Shown here: positions 43,841 to 51,135 of the stretch, one piece after another | Numbering within the stretch: the stretch's first letter is position 1 | Layout of the letters: every line of letters starts with the position of its first letter | Source: Loktanella atrilutea | Lineage (GTDB): Bacteria; Pseudomonadota; Alphaproteobacteria; Rhodobacterales; Rhodobacteraceae | Direction of reading: 5' to 3' | Assembly: GCF_900128995.1 (NCBI RefSeq) | Contig: NZ_FQUE01000015.1 | Span: 1-51,135 of the forward strand | Length of the DNA: 51,135 nucleotides | The notes under the pieces: generated by a model | The model's database searches: none | Told to the model about the DNA's origin: nothing | What the model saw: only the letters and a program-made list of their open reading frames with translations | Made by a program: the position numbers and the translations under genes

Positions 43841-44091
43841 CCGCTCCGGGTCGCGCTGTCCGGGGAGGCGCTGATGTCGGACAGCGGATGGTCATTGCGC
43901 GCGTGCCACGCGGCCTGGGCCACGAAGGCTTCAGCATTCTCGTCGAGCCACTTGCGCCGGCGGGCATCGGCAACGGCGCGTTGAAGGGCGGCATCAGCCA
44001 CGGCGGAGATGTTGATTCCAAGGTCCCTGGCGGCATCGAGGATGGCGGCATCGAGGATGAGCGACGTCTTGCGTTTGGATGCGGCAACCAT
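43837..44091 (-). CDS. ccdA: CcdA-like antitoxin
   Basis: AGGAG precedes ATG 44091. The 84-residue product starts MVAASKRKTSLILDAAILD, then AARDLGINISAVADAALQRAV, the RHH DNA-binding half, followed by WLDENAEAFVAQAAWHARNDHPLSD, the CcdB-binding tail. It is the usual antitoxin-first order, with the truncated ccdB overlapping downstream. Confidence 0.88.
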   Translation of the reverse strand: MVAASKRKTSLILDAAILDAARDLGINISAVADAALQRAVADARRRKWLDENAEAFVAQAAWHARNDHPLSDISASPDSATRSG

Positions 44092-44378
44092 CGGATCAAC
44101 TCCTGAAGATACCGCAAAAATACAGCGACCCGCTCGCTGCAGCAAGATGCAGCCACTGCAAGGGCTGCCGCATCAGTGTCCGCAGTACCGCGCCGTCGTG
44201 CAAGCCCCGTCCGGAACCCGCGCGCCGGTCGCGAACGGCGGGATGAACGCATGCCATTCCCGCCTGACATTCACGAAGGGCCTGACCGCCCGGTCGAAAG
44301 ACACGCGATAAACCTTGCGGCCGCGTGCCTCGACTCATTCCCGCCGCGCACAAGCATGCAGTCCGGCCGGGACCCGGT

Positions 44379-45470
44379 TCAGAACGCATACCCGATCTGA
44401 AGCGAAACCCCGACGGCCGTGTTGTCCGTGAACGTCGCACCGGTCGCACCGCCTGCATCGACGTCCGCGTCCCCCAGCCAGGCGTACTCGAGGCCACCGG
44501 TGATCTGCACCCGGTCCATCTGGTAGGTGGCGCCCGCCCCCAGGGAGACGAGACCATTGGTCGGCCCCAGGGGAGACGCCAGGGTCTGGTCCTCGTTGTC
44601 GTAAGAGACCTGGACGGCCCCCGACCAGGCCTTGCTGAGCTGGCGCCCGACACCCAGCGTGTAGGTGACGGTATCATCCTCGTAGCTCACAAGGCTGCTG
44701 CCCGATGCCGCGAGGAGGGCCGGGGGGGCCACATCGAAGGACGACCAGTCGACCCAGCGGACACTGCCGAAGACAAGCGTGTCCCGCGAGATCCCCGTCT
44801 GGACGTCCAGGTTGATCGATTGCGGCGTCGTGATTCGGGTGCGGGTGTCACCGGGCGCGATGTTCTCTTGCGTCGTCACGTCATGCCGGATCTCGGAATT
44901 GTACGTCAGGGCCGCGCGCAAGGCGATCCGGGGAATCTCGTAGGCCATCCCGCCGACGTAGCCGATGCCGGTGTCGTTGTCGGTCGTCACGGTGTATCCG
45001 GCAAGCGGCCCGAAAGCGGCCCCGTTCAGGGTGATGTCCGCCGACACGGTCTGTGCCCGCAGGCCACCGAAGACGCTGATGCCTTCGGTGAACTTGTAAC
45101 GCACCAGTCCTGTCAGGGCCGTGAATGTCGCATCCACCGAAGTGCCGCCAAAGACCGGGGAGGAGTTGCCGTAGTCGACAGAGGCCCCGAAAGGCCGGTC
45201 GAACATGATGGCATAGGACAGGGCCGGCGACAGATCTGCCTTGTAGCCCGCGGAGGGCAGAAAGAAGGTCTCGGCCACGTCCCCGGTCGCTTGCCCCGCA
45301 ATGTCGGTGCCCGAAACCGAAGGCGACGCCATGCGGAACGACAACTCCACGGATCGGCCCTCCTCGAACAGAAGGCCACTCGGCTGTCCGGACCAGTCAA
45401 TGCCACCCGCCCAGGCCGCCGTCGTCATGAGCGCGGAAAGGGCAGTCCCCGAGGCCAGCAAACGCATCAT
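44379..45470 (-). CDS. FadL/OmpP1-family outer-membrane porin
   Basis: From ATG 45470 the 363-residue product has a signal peptide (SGTALSALMTTAAWA), the N-terminal GGIDWSGQPSGLLFEEG hatch-like segment, then alternating strands such as SYAIMFDRPFGASVDYG and GLRAQTVSADITLNG. The final strand ends VGVSLQIGYAF with the C-terminal Phe used for barrel assembly. FadL-type porins take up fatty acids or other hydrophobic compounds. The product is in the usual FadL length range, slightly short. The substrate is not predictable. Confidence 0.9.
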   Translation of the reverse strand: MMRLLASGTALSALMTTAAWAGGIDWSGQPSGLLFEEGRSVELSFRMASPSVSGTDIAGQATGDVAETFFLPSAGYKADLSPALSYAIMFDRPFGASVDYGNSSPVFGGTSVDATFTALTGLVRYKFTEGISVFGGLRAQTVSADITLNGAAFGPLAGYTVTTDNDTGIGYVGGMAYEIPRIALRAALTYNSEIRHDVTTQENIAPGDTRTRITTPQSINLDVQTGISRDTLVFGSVRWVDWSSFDVAPPALLAASGSSLVSYEDDTVTYTLGVGRQLSKAWSGAVQVSYDNEDQTLASPLGPTNGLVSLGAGATYQMDRVQITGGLEYAWLGDADVDAGGATGATFTDNTAVGVSLQIGYAF

Positions 45471-45584
45471 TTCTTCAAACCTTCTGTATGTGACCCTCTC
45501 CAAGCCAGGAGATGCGGAAACGGGACATTGTCGAGCCAGCATGGCTGCTGCCCAGCGATACCCAATCCGAGCCGGTTTCCAAAC

Positions 45585-45734
45585 GTCAAAGCCGACCCGC
45601 CTCTACCGGAGAAGGCCCTGTGTCGCCGACGGGCAACGGGCCGGTTTCCAGGATGTGGCAGCAGTGGATCAGGCGGTCGAGGATCGGGGGCGTCATCCGA
45701 AGGTCACCGCAAACGGGAGCCCATTCCCTCTCCT
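45585..45734 (-). mobile_element. istB 3' remnant (IS21 family), copy 1
   Basis: On the minus strand this reads EWAPVCGDLRMTPPILDRL, then CCHILETG, matching the C-terminus of IstB (EWGQVFGD-KMTTALLDRL-HHC-ILETG). The rest of the transposon is absent. A similar fragment in the same orientation lies at 46360-46510; parDE sits precisely between them. Confidence 0.8.
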
Positions 45735-45750
45735 CCACGTGCGGTGTATC

Positions 45751-45764
45751 ATCATAAGTATGAT
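45751..45764 (+). promoter_or_regulatory. parDE operator
   Basis: ATCATA and TATGAT with AG between form a perfect inverted repeat, 27 bp before the GTG start of parD. Confidence 0.55.
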
Positions 45765-45791
45765 TAAGTGTGTCTTTCAGGAGGTGCCATT

Positions 45792-46055
45792 GTGGGTGCT
45801 ATCGAACGCATGACGATCACCATGCCAACCGAACTGGCCGAAGCTGTGCGTCAGACGGTTGCAGGGGGAGAGTACGCTTCAACAAGCGAAGTCGTCCGCG
45901 AAGCTCTCCGCGACTGGACGCGCAACCGAGATGCGGAGCGCCGTGATCTTGACGCTCTACGGGCCGCCATCAAGGCAGGACTGGACAGCGGGCCAGGTAT
46001 TCCTGCCGACCAGGTGTTTGCAGAGCTTCGCACTCGCTATGCGACAAAGACCTGA
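45792..46055 (+). CDS. parD: ParD-family antitoxin
   Basis: GTG 45792 has AGGAGG seven bases upstream; this gives 87 residues. The product reads MTITMPTELAEAVRQTVAGGEYASTSEVVREALRDW, the ParD RHH fold, then AALRAAIKAGLDSG-like toxin-binding helices and ends RTRYATKT. It is followed after 3 bp by a frameshifted parE. The antitoxin is intact. Confidence 0.92.
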   Translation: MGAIERMTITMPTELAEAVRQTVAGGEYASTSEVVREALRDWTRNRDAERRDLDALRAAIKAGLDSGPGIPADQVFAELRTRYATKT

Positions 46056-46058
46056 TCT

Positions 46059-46348
46059 GTGCCACGCCTGGTGATCCTGCCCATTGCGCGGGCCGACCTG
46101 ATCGAGATTGGTGATTTTATCGCCCAGGACAATCCCGAGCGCGCCCTGTCGTTCATGACCGAGATCGAGGACAAGATGCAGGAGGCTGCTAAGCGCCCTG
46201 AAAGCTTCCCTGCGCGTGACGATGTGTGTCAGGGCTCCGCTCAACCCGGCATGGACGCTATTTGATTTTCTTTCTCAACATAGACGAGGAAGTACAGATT
46301 GTTCGCGTGCTGCACGGGGCCCGGGATCTACCCAGAGCTTTCAGATGA
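46059..46348 (+). pseudogene. parE: ParE toxin, single 2-bp frameshift
   Basis: A GTG start at 46059 gives PRLVILPIARADLIEIGDFI...SFMTEIEDKMQEAAKRPESF-PARDDV, normal ParE. Within a GTGTGT run at about 46219 the frame shifts. Deleting one TG restores SGLRSTRHGRYLIFFLNIDEEV and IVRVLHGARDLPRAFR-stop at 46346-46348, a complete 95-residue ParE. A single TG slip therefore disables an otherwise perfect toxin. A recent event, a phase-variable site or a sequencing error are the options. Confidence 0.85.
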
Positions 46349-46359
46349 TTGCGCTGCAT

Positions 46360-46510
46360 GTCAAAGTCGGCCCGCCTCCACCGGGGAAGGCCCTGTGTCG
46401 CCGACGGGCAACGGGCCGGTCTCCAGGAGGTGGCAGCAGCGGGTCAGGTGGTCGCGGAGCGGGGTCGTCATCCGAAGGTCACCGCAGACGGGAGCCCATT
46501 CCCTCTCCTT
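46360..46510 (-). mobile_element. istB 3' remnant (IS21 family), copy 2
   Basis: The minus strand reads EWAPVCGDLRMTTPL, then HLTRCCHLLETG, closer to intact IstB than copy 1. It starts 12 bp after the parE stop. Direct orientation relative to copy 1. Confidence 0.8.
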
Positions 46511-46617
46511 CAAAGGTGACGCGGTACGCGCCTGGAGTTCCGGATTGCCGGAAGTCCTCCGGATGCCAACAGTCTGACTTGCGTCGTCAGAGCCGTGTCA
46601 CACCCGCGACGCCGGCC

Positions 46618-47838
46618 TCATGCGCCAGAGGCCTGCGTCAGGCGGGGCATGGTGCGCGCGTACTTCGACAGTATGCGAGCCTCTGCCGCCTCCAACGCAA
46701 GTGTGCTGGCGCGGCTGGCACGGTCGGCTTTCGGACCGGAGAGCGGGACCGGCGTGCCGATCGACGCACCGCACCACACATCGTCGTCCTGAGGGTTGTG
46801 ACGCTGTGCATCGGGATCCGAGTCCCGGACACACTGCGTGACAAGGGCCTCGATACGGGGGAGGTCGATCGGGCTTCTCGTCGGGGTCACCACCAGCAGA
46901 TCATTGTCGGCATTAAAGGCCATCATGGTCCCCTGGGGCTGCAGGCTGGCGGCGGTGGCCGTGGCAATGCTGTCCAGCAGCCGGTCCAGGTGTACGGGCG
47001 CGTAGCGGGCGCTCAGGACGTCCATGCGATCGATCCTGACAGCAAAGATCTGAAGCGTGGCAGCATCCTTTTCAGGCAGCAGGCCGATGTAGTTTGAAAG
47101 CGTCAGGTAATCGGTGCGGCTTGTCGTCATGCCCTGGGCTGCGAGGCCCGGGATCTCGGGCGAGGCCGTCGCTCGGACATTTGCCTTGAACACGTCCCGC
47201 GCAGCCTCGAAACGCTGGCCGAGGGCCGTGACGTCAAACGGCTTGGTCGCGTAATCCGTCGCACCGGCGCGCAACGCCTCGGCGATGTGGTCCATGTCCC
47301 GGCGCGCCGTCAGCATGACGATCGGCACATCCTGGTAGGCCGGCAGGAGACGCACACGGTGACACAGCTCGATCCCGCTCATCTGCGGCATGCTGATGTC
47401 GAACAGAAGGTAGTCGAAGGTCTTGGCGGGGTCTGCCAGCAGGGTGAGCGCTTCCGGGGCGGAGGGAACCGTGACGACCGTGATGTCGCCCGCGGTCTCC
47501 GCGATCGTGTCCACCAGGTCGAGAATGAAAGGGTCGTCATCGACGGCCAGGATCGTGAAGCGGGCCTCGGGCGCGCGCTGCGGGAGCGGCGTGACGGGCC
47601 GGGCGACAGACGGCTCTTCGGCATCGATGGCACCCTGAAGGTCCGTCGCGGTCTGCGCTCCGCTGCGGGCGGTGAAGCGGCCAGCCACGACATGCGCCAC
47701 AGCCATCACGACGACGCTGGCAGACCCCGACAGCGTGTAAACACCGAGCAACGCCCAGATCGGGGCTCCGGCGGTGAACGCCGCCGCCGCGCCGAAGAAG
47801 CCAACCGTGACGCCGATCAGAAGGTAACCAAGTATCAT
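46618..47838 (-). CDS. membrane-anchored response regulator with degenerate GGDEF-like output
   Basis: Two N-terminal membrane helices (about 2-22 and 28-50) and a linker precede a REC domain (92-215): AVDDDP, phospho-acceptor Asp147 in LLFDISMPQ, Thr177, Lys199 in ATKP. A C-terminal domain follows (LQIFAVRIDRMDVLSARY, TMMAFNADNDLLVVTP, WCGASIG) with the GGDEF fold pattern, but NADND replaces the catalytic loop. A receiver tethered to the membrane is rare. It is a likely paralogue of the regulator at 42.6 kb; both may sense or transmit via protein contact. Confidence 0.8.
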   Translation of the reverse strand: MILGYLLIGVTVGFFGAAAAFTAGAPIWALLGVYTLSGSASVVVMAVAHVVAGRFTARSGAQTATDLQGAIDAEEPSVARPVTPLPQRAPEARFTILAVDDDPFILDLVDTIAETAGDITVVTVPSAPEALTLLADPAKTFDYLLFDISMPQMSGIELCHRVRLLPAYQDVPIVMLTARRDMDHIAEALRAGATDYATKPFDVTALGQRFEAARDVFKANVRATASPEIPGLAAQGMTTSRTDYLTLSNYIGLLPEKDAATLQIFAVRIDRMDVLSARYAPVHLDRLLDSIATATAASLQPQGTMMAFNADNDLLVVTPTRSPIDLPRIEALVTQCVRDSDPDAQRHNPQDDDVWCGASIGTPVPLSGPKADRASRASTLALEAAEARILSKYARTMPRLTQASGA

Positions 47839-48458
47839 GAACTCTATCCAGCCGTTTGCGTTATTTTCAACCTGAAGTTGTAAGTTGTATCAAAAACCGG
47901 ATTTCCGAAGGGGTTCAAGAGAGAATCGTCGGAATGTCACGTTGTTTCAGATACTTTGCCCACAGCCGGCTGCTCTCGTCGGGCTACAGAGCAATCAAGG
48001 TCAACGTGATGGTCTCATTGTGTCAAAATTGAGGAACCGGCCTGATTGTCACCGCACAGCGTCGCGCAACCCCAGCGAAAGGTCGCAGTCCGCGCCGAAG
48101 GACGACCGCGAAAGCAGGCCTCCGACCCGCCCCGGCCTCTTTTGCCACCACAGGCCAAAGCCACAGGCGAGGCTGCAGATACAACAGCGATTTTTCTGCA
48201 CAAACCGCTCTGAAATGCGCCATTGTACCGTGAGCCCGCCCCCGCACCGGCGGCTTTCGCCCCTGCACGAAAACCATCCTTGAAACTTCATGCCCACGAC
48301 ATAAAAACATCCTAGAATTAAACGTAAATTTCGTCGACGTGACGGATGAAAGGGCTACCGTGCACTGCACGATTGCCAGATATGATGTTTCGTCCACGCG
48401 CCTGATCGGGGGTCGATGATTCGCTGCATCGATGCCGTTAAAGATATGGGACTGTTTG
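47839..48458. other. 620-bp upstream region of the sugar transferase
   Basis: No supported gene. AT-rich at 48300-48340 and 48440-48475; the promoter of the sugar transferase is probably here. It separates the divergent membrane regulator and sugar transferase genes. Confidence 0.45.
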
Positions 48459-49157
48459 ATGACGATACATTATGAAGAGCTGACGCTGGACAAGACAGCA
48501 GAAGTCGTCGCGCGCCCCACGTCCCCCGACATCACGAAACCGGTGCCGTTCTGGGCTTACCGCCGCATGGGCAAGCGGACCTTCGATCTGACCGCCGTCC
48601 TGTTGTTCCTGCCCTTCGCCGCCCTCATCATCGGCGGCCTGGCCGCCTGCATCGCGCTTCTGGGTGGCGCACCGTTCTATACCCAGGAAAGGGTCGGACG
48701 GGGCGGCACCACCTACCGGATCTGGAAACTCCGGACGATGGTCCAGGACGCCGACCGCCGTCTGGAAGAGCACCTGCGCACCGATCCCGCCGCGAAACAG
48801 GAATGGGACCACACCCAGAAGCTGCGCAACGACCCCCGCATCACCCCGATCGGGCGCTTCCTGCGCGCCTCCTCGATGGACGAACTCCCCCAGCTCTGGA
48901 ACGTGCTGCGGGGCGACATGAGCCTCATCGGCCCGCGCCCGATGATGCCCTCCCAGGTCACCCTCTACCCCGGCACCGCTTACTACCAGCTGCGCCCCGG
49001 CATCAGCGGCAGCTGGCAGGTCTCCGCCCGCAACGAGTCCAGCTTCGCCGAACGCGCCGTCTTCGATACCTCTTACGACCACAAGGTCTCGCTCAGCGAA
49101 GACATGCGCATCTTCGTGGCCACCATCCGCGTCGTCCTGCGCGCAACAGGCCACTGA
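48459..49157 (+). CDS. exopolysaccharide-priming sugar transferase (undecaprenyl-phosphate)
   Basis: ATG 48459 (MTIHYEELTLDK) gives 232 residues. One membrane helix (LTAVLLFLPFAALIIGGLAA) precedes the bacterial sugar transferase domain: QERVGRGGTTYRIWKLRTM, the LRNDPRITPIGRFLR motif, SMDELPQLWNVLRGDMSLIGPRP, and RPGISGSWQVSARN. It transfers a sugar-1-phosphate from a UDP-sugar to undecaprenyl phosphate, the first step of EPS or O-antigen units. galU and ugd in this window feed the same pool. Start codon context is weak. Confidence 0.93.
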   Translation: MTIHYEELTLDKTAEVVARPTSPDITKPVPFWAYRRMGKRTFDLTAVLLFLPFAALIIGGLAACIALLGGAPFYTQERVGRGGTTYRIWKLRTMVQDADRRLEEHLRTDPAAKQEWDHTQKLRNDPRITPIGRFLRASSMDELPQLWNVLRGDMSLIGPRPMMPSQVTLYPGTAYYQLRPGISGSWQVSARNESSFAERAVFDTSYDHKVSLSEDMRIFVATIRVVLRATGH

Positions 49158-49374
49158 CCCGCAAAGGGTCTGACCCATCGACAGAGCCGTGCCGCGTGCC
49201 TCGACCAATCGCGACCCCATGCGGGGAAGTGATGCCCGCGCTTTGCCTGCCGTCTGTCAGCCCCCTACGGGCCGCCACACTCCGGCCCCGGATTCACCAT
49301 TCAGACAACCTGCCACCGCCCCTTTCGCCTGCAAGACGTGACACCCATTACGATCTCACAGGTGAGCAGCTGCG

Positions 49375-49947
49375 ATGGCAAAATCGTCCCATGGAGTGCT
49401 TTGGCACAAGGTCCCCACAAAGTCGGGCATGCGGGCGGTCTCCCCGAAACCGCGGGGCCTTCTGAGATCCTTTGCGAAATCCTGTATCGTCGCCGGAAGC
49501 CTGGCGCTCGTCGTTGCAGCGCCTCCGGTCCAGGCGAGCAACACGACGGCCAATGTCATGATCATCGGCAATGACTACGGCGGCGTGCTGGTGCAGCGGC
49601 TGGCCAACCTGCAGGCCCTGCGCCTGCGCGGCACCACGGTGGAAATCCGCGGCGACATCTGTGCATCCGCCTGTACCCTGTATCTGGGGTTGGAGAACAC
49701 CTGCATCCTGCCCCAGACCCGCTTCGGGTTCCATGGCCCCTCCTCCCATGGCAAGCCGCTGCCCCGTGCCGATTACGAACGTCTGTCGCAGGTCGTCGCC
49801 GCCCAATATCCCTCCGTCCTGCGCGACTGGTACGTCACCTCCGGCCGGCTGACGCTGCGGCGGATGCAGTACATCTCCGGTCGGACCCTGATCGATCTCG
49901 GCCTGCGGCAATGCACCGGCGGACCCGTACCTCAGGCCCAATCCTGA
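49375..49947 (+). CDS. periplasmic ClpP-like protein (COG3904 type)
   Basis: A 190-residue exported protein: basic N-terminus, hydrophobic segment (CIVAGSLALVVAAPPVQA), then a ClpP/crotonase-like core. GDICASACTLYLGL carries the nucleophile candidate Ser98 and RFGFHGPSSHG carries His120, the spacing typical of COG3904 periplasmic proteins. Four Cys may form disulfides. A start at 49429 (MRAVSPKP) is an alternative. It follows the sugar transferase by 217 bp on the same strand and might belong to an EPS-related unit. Proteolytic activity is not proven for this family. Confidence 0.7.
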   Translation: MAKSSHGVLWHKVPTKSGMRAVSPKPRGLLRSFAKSCIVAGSLALVVAAPPVQASNTTANVMIIGNDYGGVLVQRLANLQALRLRGTTVEIRGDICASACTLYLGLENTCILPQTRFGFHGPSSHGKPLPRADYERLSQVVAAQYPSVLRDWYVTSGRLTLRRMQYISGRTLIDLGLRQCTGGPVPQAQS

Positions 49948-50120
49948 ATGACCCCTCGGCCGCCGCCCGGGCGCATCAAGCCCGATCGGCGAGGAGCCGG
50001 AGCCTGATCCCCTGAGAGCCCTCGATCGCAAGTCAGCTCAGGTTCGGGTCTTCGTTCGACCGGTTTTACATATTCAGGAGGTGGCGGTGCCATCAAGACC
50101 AGCCTCCAGGCAAAGGTAGG

Positions 50121-50140
50121 GATCAGTTCCGGAACTGATC
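50121..50140. promoter_or_regulatory. 20-bp perfect palindrome upstream of the next gene
   Basis: GATCAGTTCC-GGAACTGATC is a perfect palindrome 64 bp before the first possible start of the gene at 50205. It could be a dimeric repressor site or a short rho-independent-like hairpin without a U tract. Confidence 0.6.
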
Positions 50141-50204
50141 ACAGGTTTGTTCGTGGGTCGAAACTCTTTCGAAAGGGGTGCCGGATTAAAGTCGGTTCAG
50201 ACCA

Positions 50205-50924
50205 ATGACGGCACACTTCACGAACGGACCAACCATGAAAACCACTATCGTCAGCAGCGTCCTGAACAGGACCATCACATTCTCCGGCAAGGCAGGCGGC
50301 CATATCTACGCTGACCTGAACGGCCACCCCGGTGGGCGTGGCAACAAGATACGTGCAGCAGGAAAGCTGAAAGGAGAGGCGATCAGATGTGGCGCGACCC
50401 AGGACGACTTTCAGACGCAGTGCAATAACTGGTATCGCTCATACGTGCGCAATCACCCGGACCGGGTCGCAATCGACTGCAACACGCCGCGCAAGGCCCA
50501 ACAGGTCATCGGCGTCGACGCACTTCTGGCACGCATTCAACGTCAACCGTGGCAACACGCAGCCACAGTCCTAGAGCATTTCATGAAGGTCAACCTGAAG
50601 CCACGGGCAGGCGACGAACGCTACTCCGAATTCGGCAGTGTCCTCGTCACATCCCGCTCGGATGATCTGAAAATCATCTACCAGGAGATGTTCGATCGCG
50701 ACATCCTGAACGCCCGGCCCCTCACAAGATCCGGCATTGCCAATGTGCCGTCGTTTCAGGTCGGCGGTGCAGTCGTCAAGAAGACCCTCACCGACACTCA
50801 CCCCATGGATCCCTTCGCACTCTCGGAAGTCATTTCCGAAGCGGTCGGACATGCGTTCTGCAGTTTCGATTACACCAGCTATTTTGAAGAGCAGGCACAG
50901 CCCCAAACTCAGATGCGCAACTGA
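50205..50924 (+). CDS. hypothetical protein, up to 239 aa
   Basis: The protein is hydrophilic, with no signal peptide. Recognisable features are a Gly-rich GGHIYADLNGHPGGRGNKIRA, two Cys-containing stretches (IRCGATQDDFQTQCNNWY, AIDCNTP) and a C-terminal FALSEVISEAVGHAFCSFDY. ATG 50205 and 50235 (MKTTIVSSVLNRTITFSG) are both possible starts without strong ribosome sites. I do not recognise the family; the Cys/His content would allow metal binding. A 20-bp palindrome lies upstream. Confidence 0.6.
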   Translation: MTAHFTNGPTMKTTIVSSVLNRTITFSGKAGGHIYADLNGHPGGRGNKIRAAGKLKGEAIRCGATQDDFQTQCNNWYRSYVRNHPDRVAIDCNTPRKAQQVIGVDALLARIQRQPWQHAATVLEHFMKVNLKPRAGDERYSEFGSVLVTSRSDDLKIIYQEMFDRDILNARPLTRSGIANVPSFQVGGAVVKKTLTDTHPMDPFALSEVISEAVGHAFCSFDYTSYFEEQAQPQTQMRN

Positions 50925-50964
50925 AGACCTGACGTCGGCACGGTCGCCGGAGCGGCAGACCGTG

Positions 50965-50977
50965 CCCCCCCCCCCCC
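50965..50977. repeat. C13 homopolymer
   Basis: Thirteen consecutive C between the last gene and the terminal hairpins. Noncoding; prone to length change or sequencing error. Confidence 0.9.
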
Positions 50978-51037
50978 TCTTCGATCCTGGCATGCATCAT
51001 CGTCGTTCATAGGCTAGGCGGCCAAGTCATATGAAAC

Positions 51038-51070
51038 GGGCTGGATCATGCTCCTGCAACGATCCAGCCC
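51038..51070. terminator. terminator-like hairpin
   Basis: GGGCTGGATC (51038-51047) pairs perfectly with GATCCAGCCC (51061-51070). It lies 110 bp after the last gene. No U tract. Confidence 0.5.
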
Positions 51071-51090
51071 ACGTCCATCGTATCGGTAAC

Positions 51091-51119
51091 GCTGACAGGC
51101 CACATCGTGACCTGTCAGC
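51091..51119. terminator. second hairpin near the right edge
   Basis: GCTGACAGG (51091-51099) pairs with CCTGTCAGC (51111-51119), with further pairing inside the loop. It may be a terminator for a gene beyond the window. Confidence 0.45.
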
Positions 51120-51135
51120 ATGTTGTATGGTTTAC

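Noticed and set aside
44325-45767. 480-codon plus-strand frame
   Set aside because: Antisense to the FadL-type porin, whose signal peptide and terminal Phe strand are clear.
50965-50977. C13 tract as a phase-variation switch
   Set aside because: It lies after the stop codon and before terminal hairpins, so length change would not alter a protein or an evident promoter.

Overview
The window looks like accessory DNA (plasmid, chromid or a plastic chromosomal region) from a high-GC alphaproteobacterium, most likely a member of the Rhodobacteraceae. The best indicators are several secreted proteins with VPLPA-type C-terminal sorting tails, a DUF1612/HTH protein, an RTX serralysin, and the general protein similarity. 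I see no rRNA, tRNA, replication initiator or partition gene, so the replicon type is not settled by the sequence.

Layout. 1-2.4 kb is scar tissue: a truncated BrnT toxin, a 36-bp perfect palindrome near what may be an IS21-type end, a broken FitB-like PIN toxin and two copies of a hairpin-rich repeat. 2.4-9.9 kb looks like a decayed mobile element: a Lon-like AAA ATPase facing a 1,215-residue primase-helicase, a ParD antitoxin with a ruined ParE, a hypothetical protein, and TTTCATGA motifs clustered at both ends. 9.9-16.7 kb carries exported proteins (a lipoprotein, a sorting-tail protein, a leishmanolysin-like protease, an RTX serralysin) and a membrane diguanylate cyclase. 16.9-26.2 kb has galU, a large aminotransferase/acyl-ACP-reductase fusion, two more sorting-tail proteins and a flavin amine oxidase. 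26.4-34.7 kb holds mostly envelope proteins: a secreted FN3 protein, a DsbA-like protein, a sorting-tail protein, a metallophosphatase, a Sel1-repeat protein and a LytR_C-like protein, plus a HicB/ATPase chimera. A serine recombinase and a DUF1612 protein lead into the toxin-antitoxin (TA) region at 38.1-46.5 kb: higBA, vapBC, relBE, parDE, ccdA with truncated ccdB, and a second parDE with frameshifted parE. Interleaved there are ugd, two unusual response regulators and a FadL-type porin. The end carries an exopolysaccharide-priming sugar transferase, a ClpP-like periplasmic protein and an unknown gene.

How the parts fit. galU, ugd and the sugar transferase supply precursors and the priming step for a UDP-sugar-based exopolysaccharide. 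Sorting-tail proteins are usually processed by an exosortase encoded elsewhere, commonly in EPS-producing bacteria, so a biofilm or extracellular-matrix role for much of the window is a reasonable inference. The two secreted metalloproteases would use a type I secretion system not seen here. The diguanylate cyclase and the response regulators could tune the matrix programme.

Most unusual points. (1) Several TA modules are bracketed by direct repeats made from the ends of neighbouring genes (DUF1612 3' end, higBA junction, parD 3' part, istB 3' end), as if inserted or rearranged as cassettes. (2) The 880-residue fusion at 18,213-20,855 could make long-chain amines from acyl thioesters in a single protein. 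(3) A HicB N-terminus is spliced to the C-terminal winged helix of an ATPase. (4) In four of the TA loci the antitoxin survives while the toxin is broken, or the toxin is truncated with no antitoxin.
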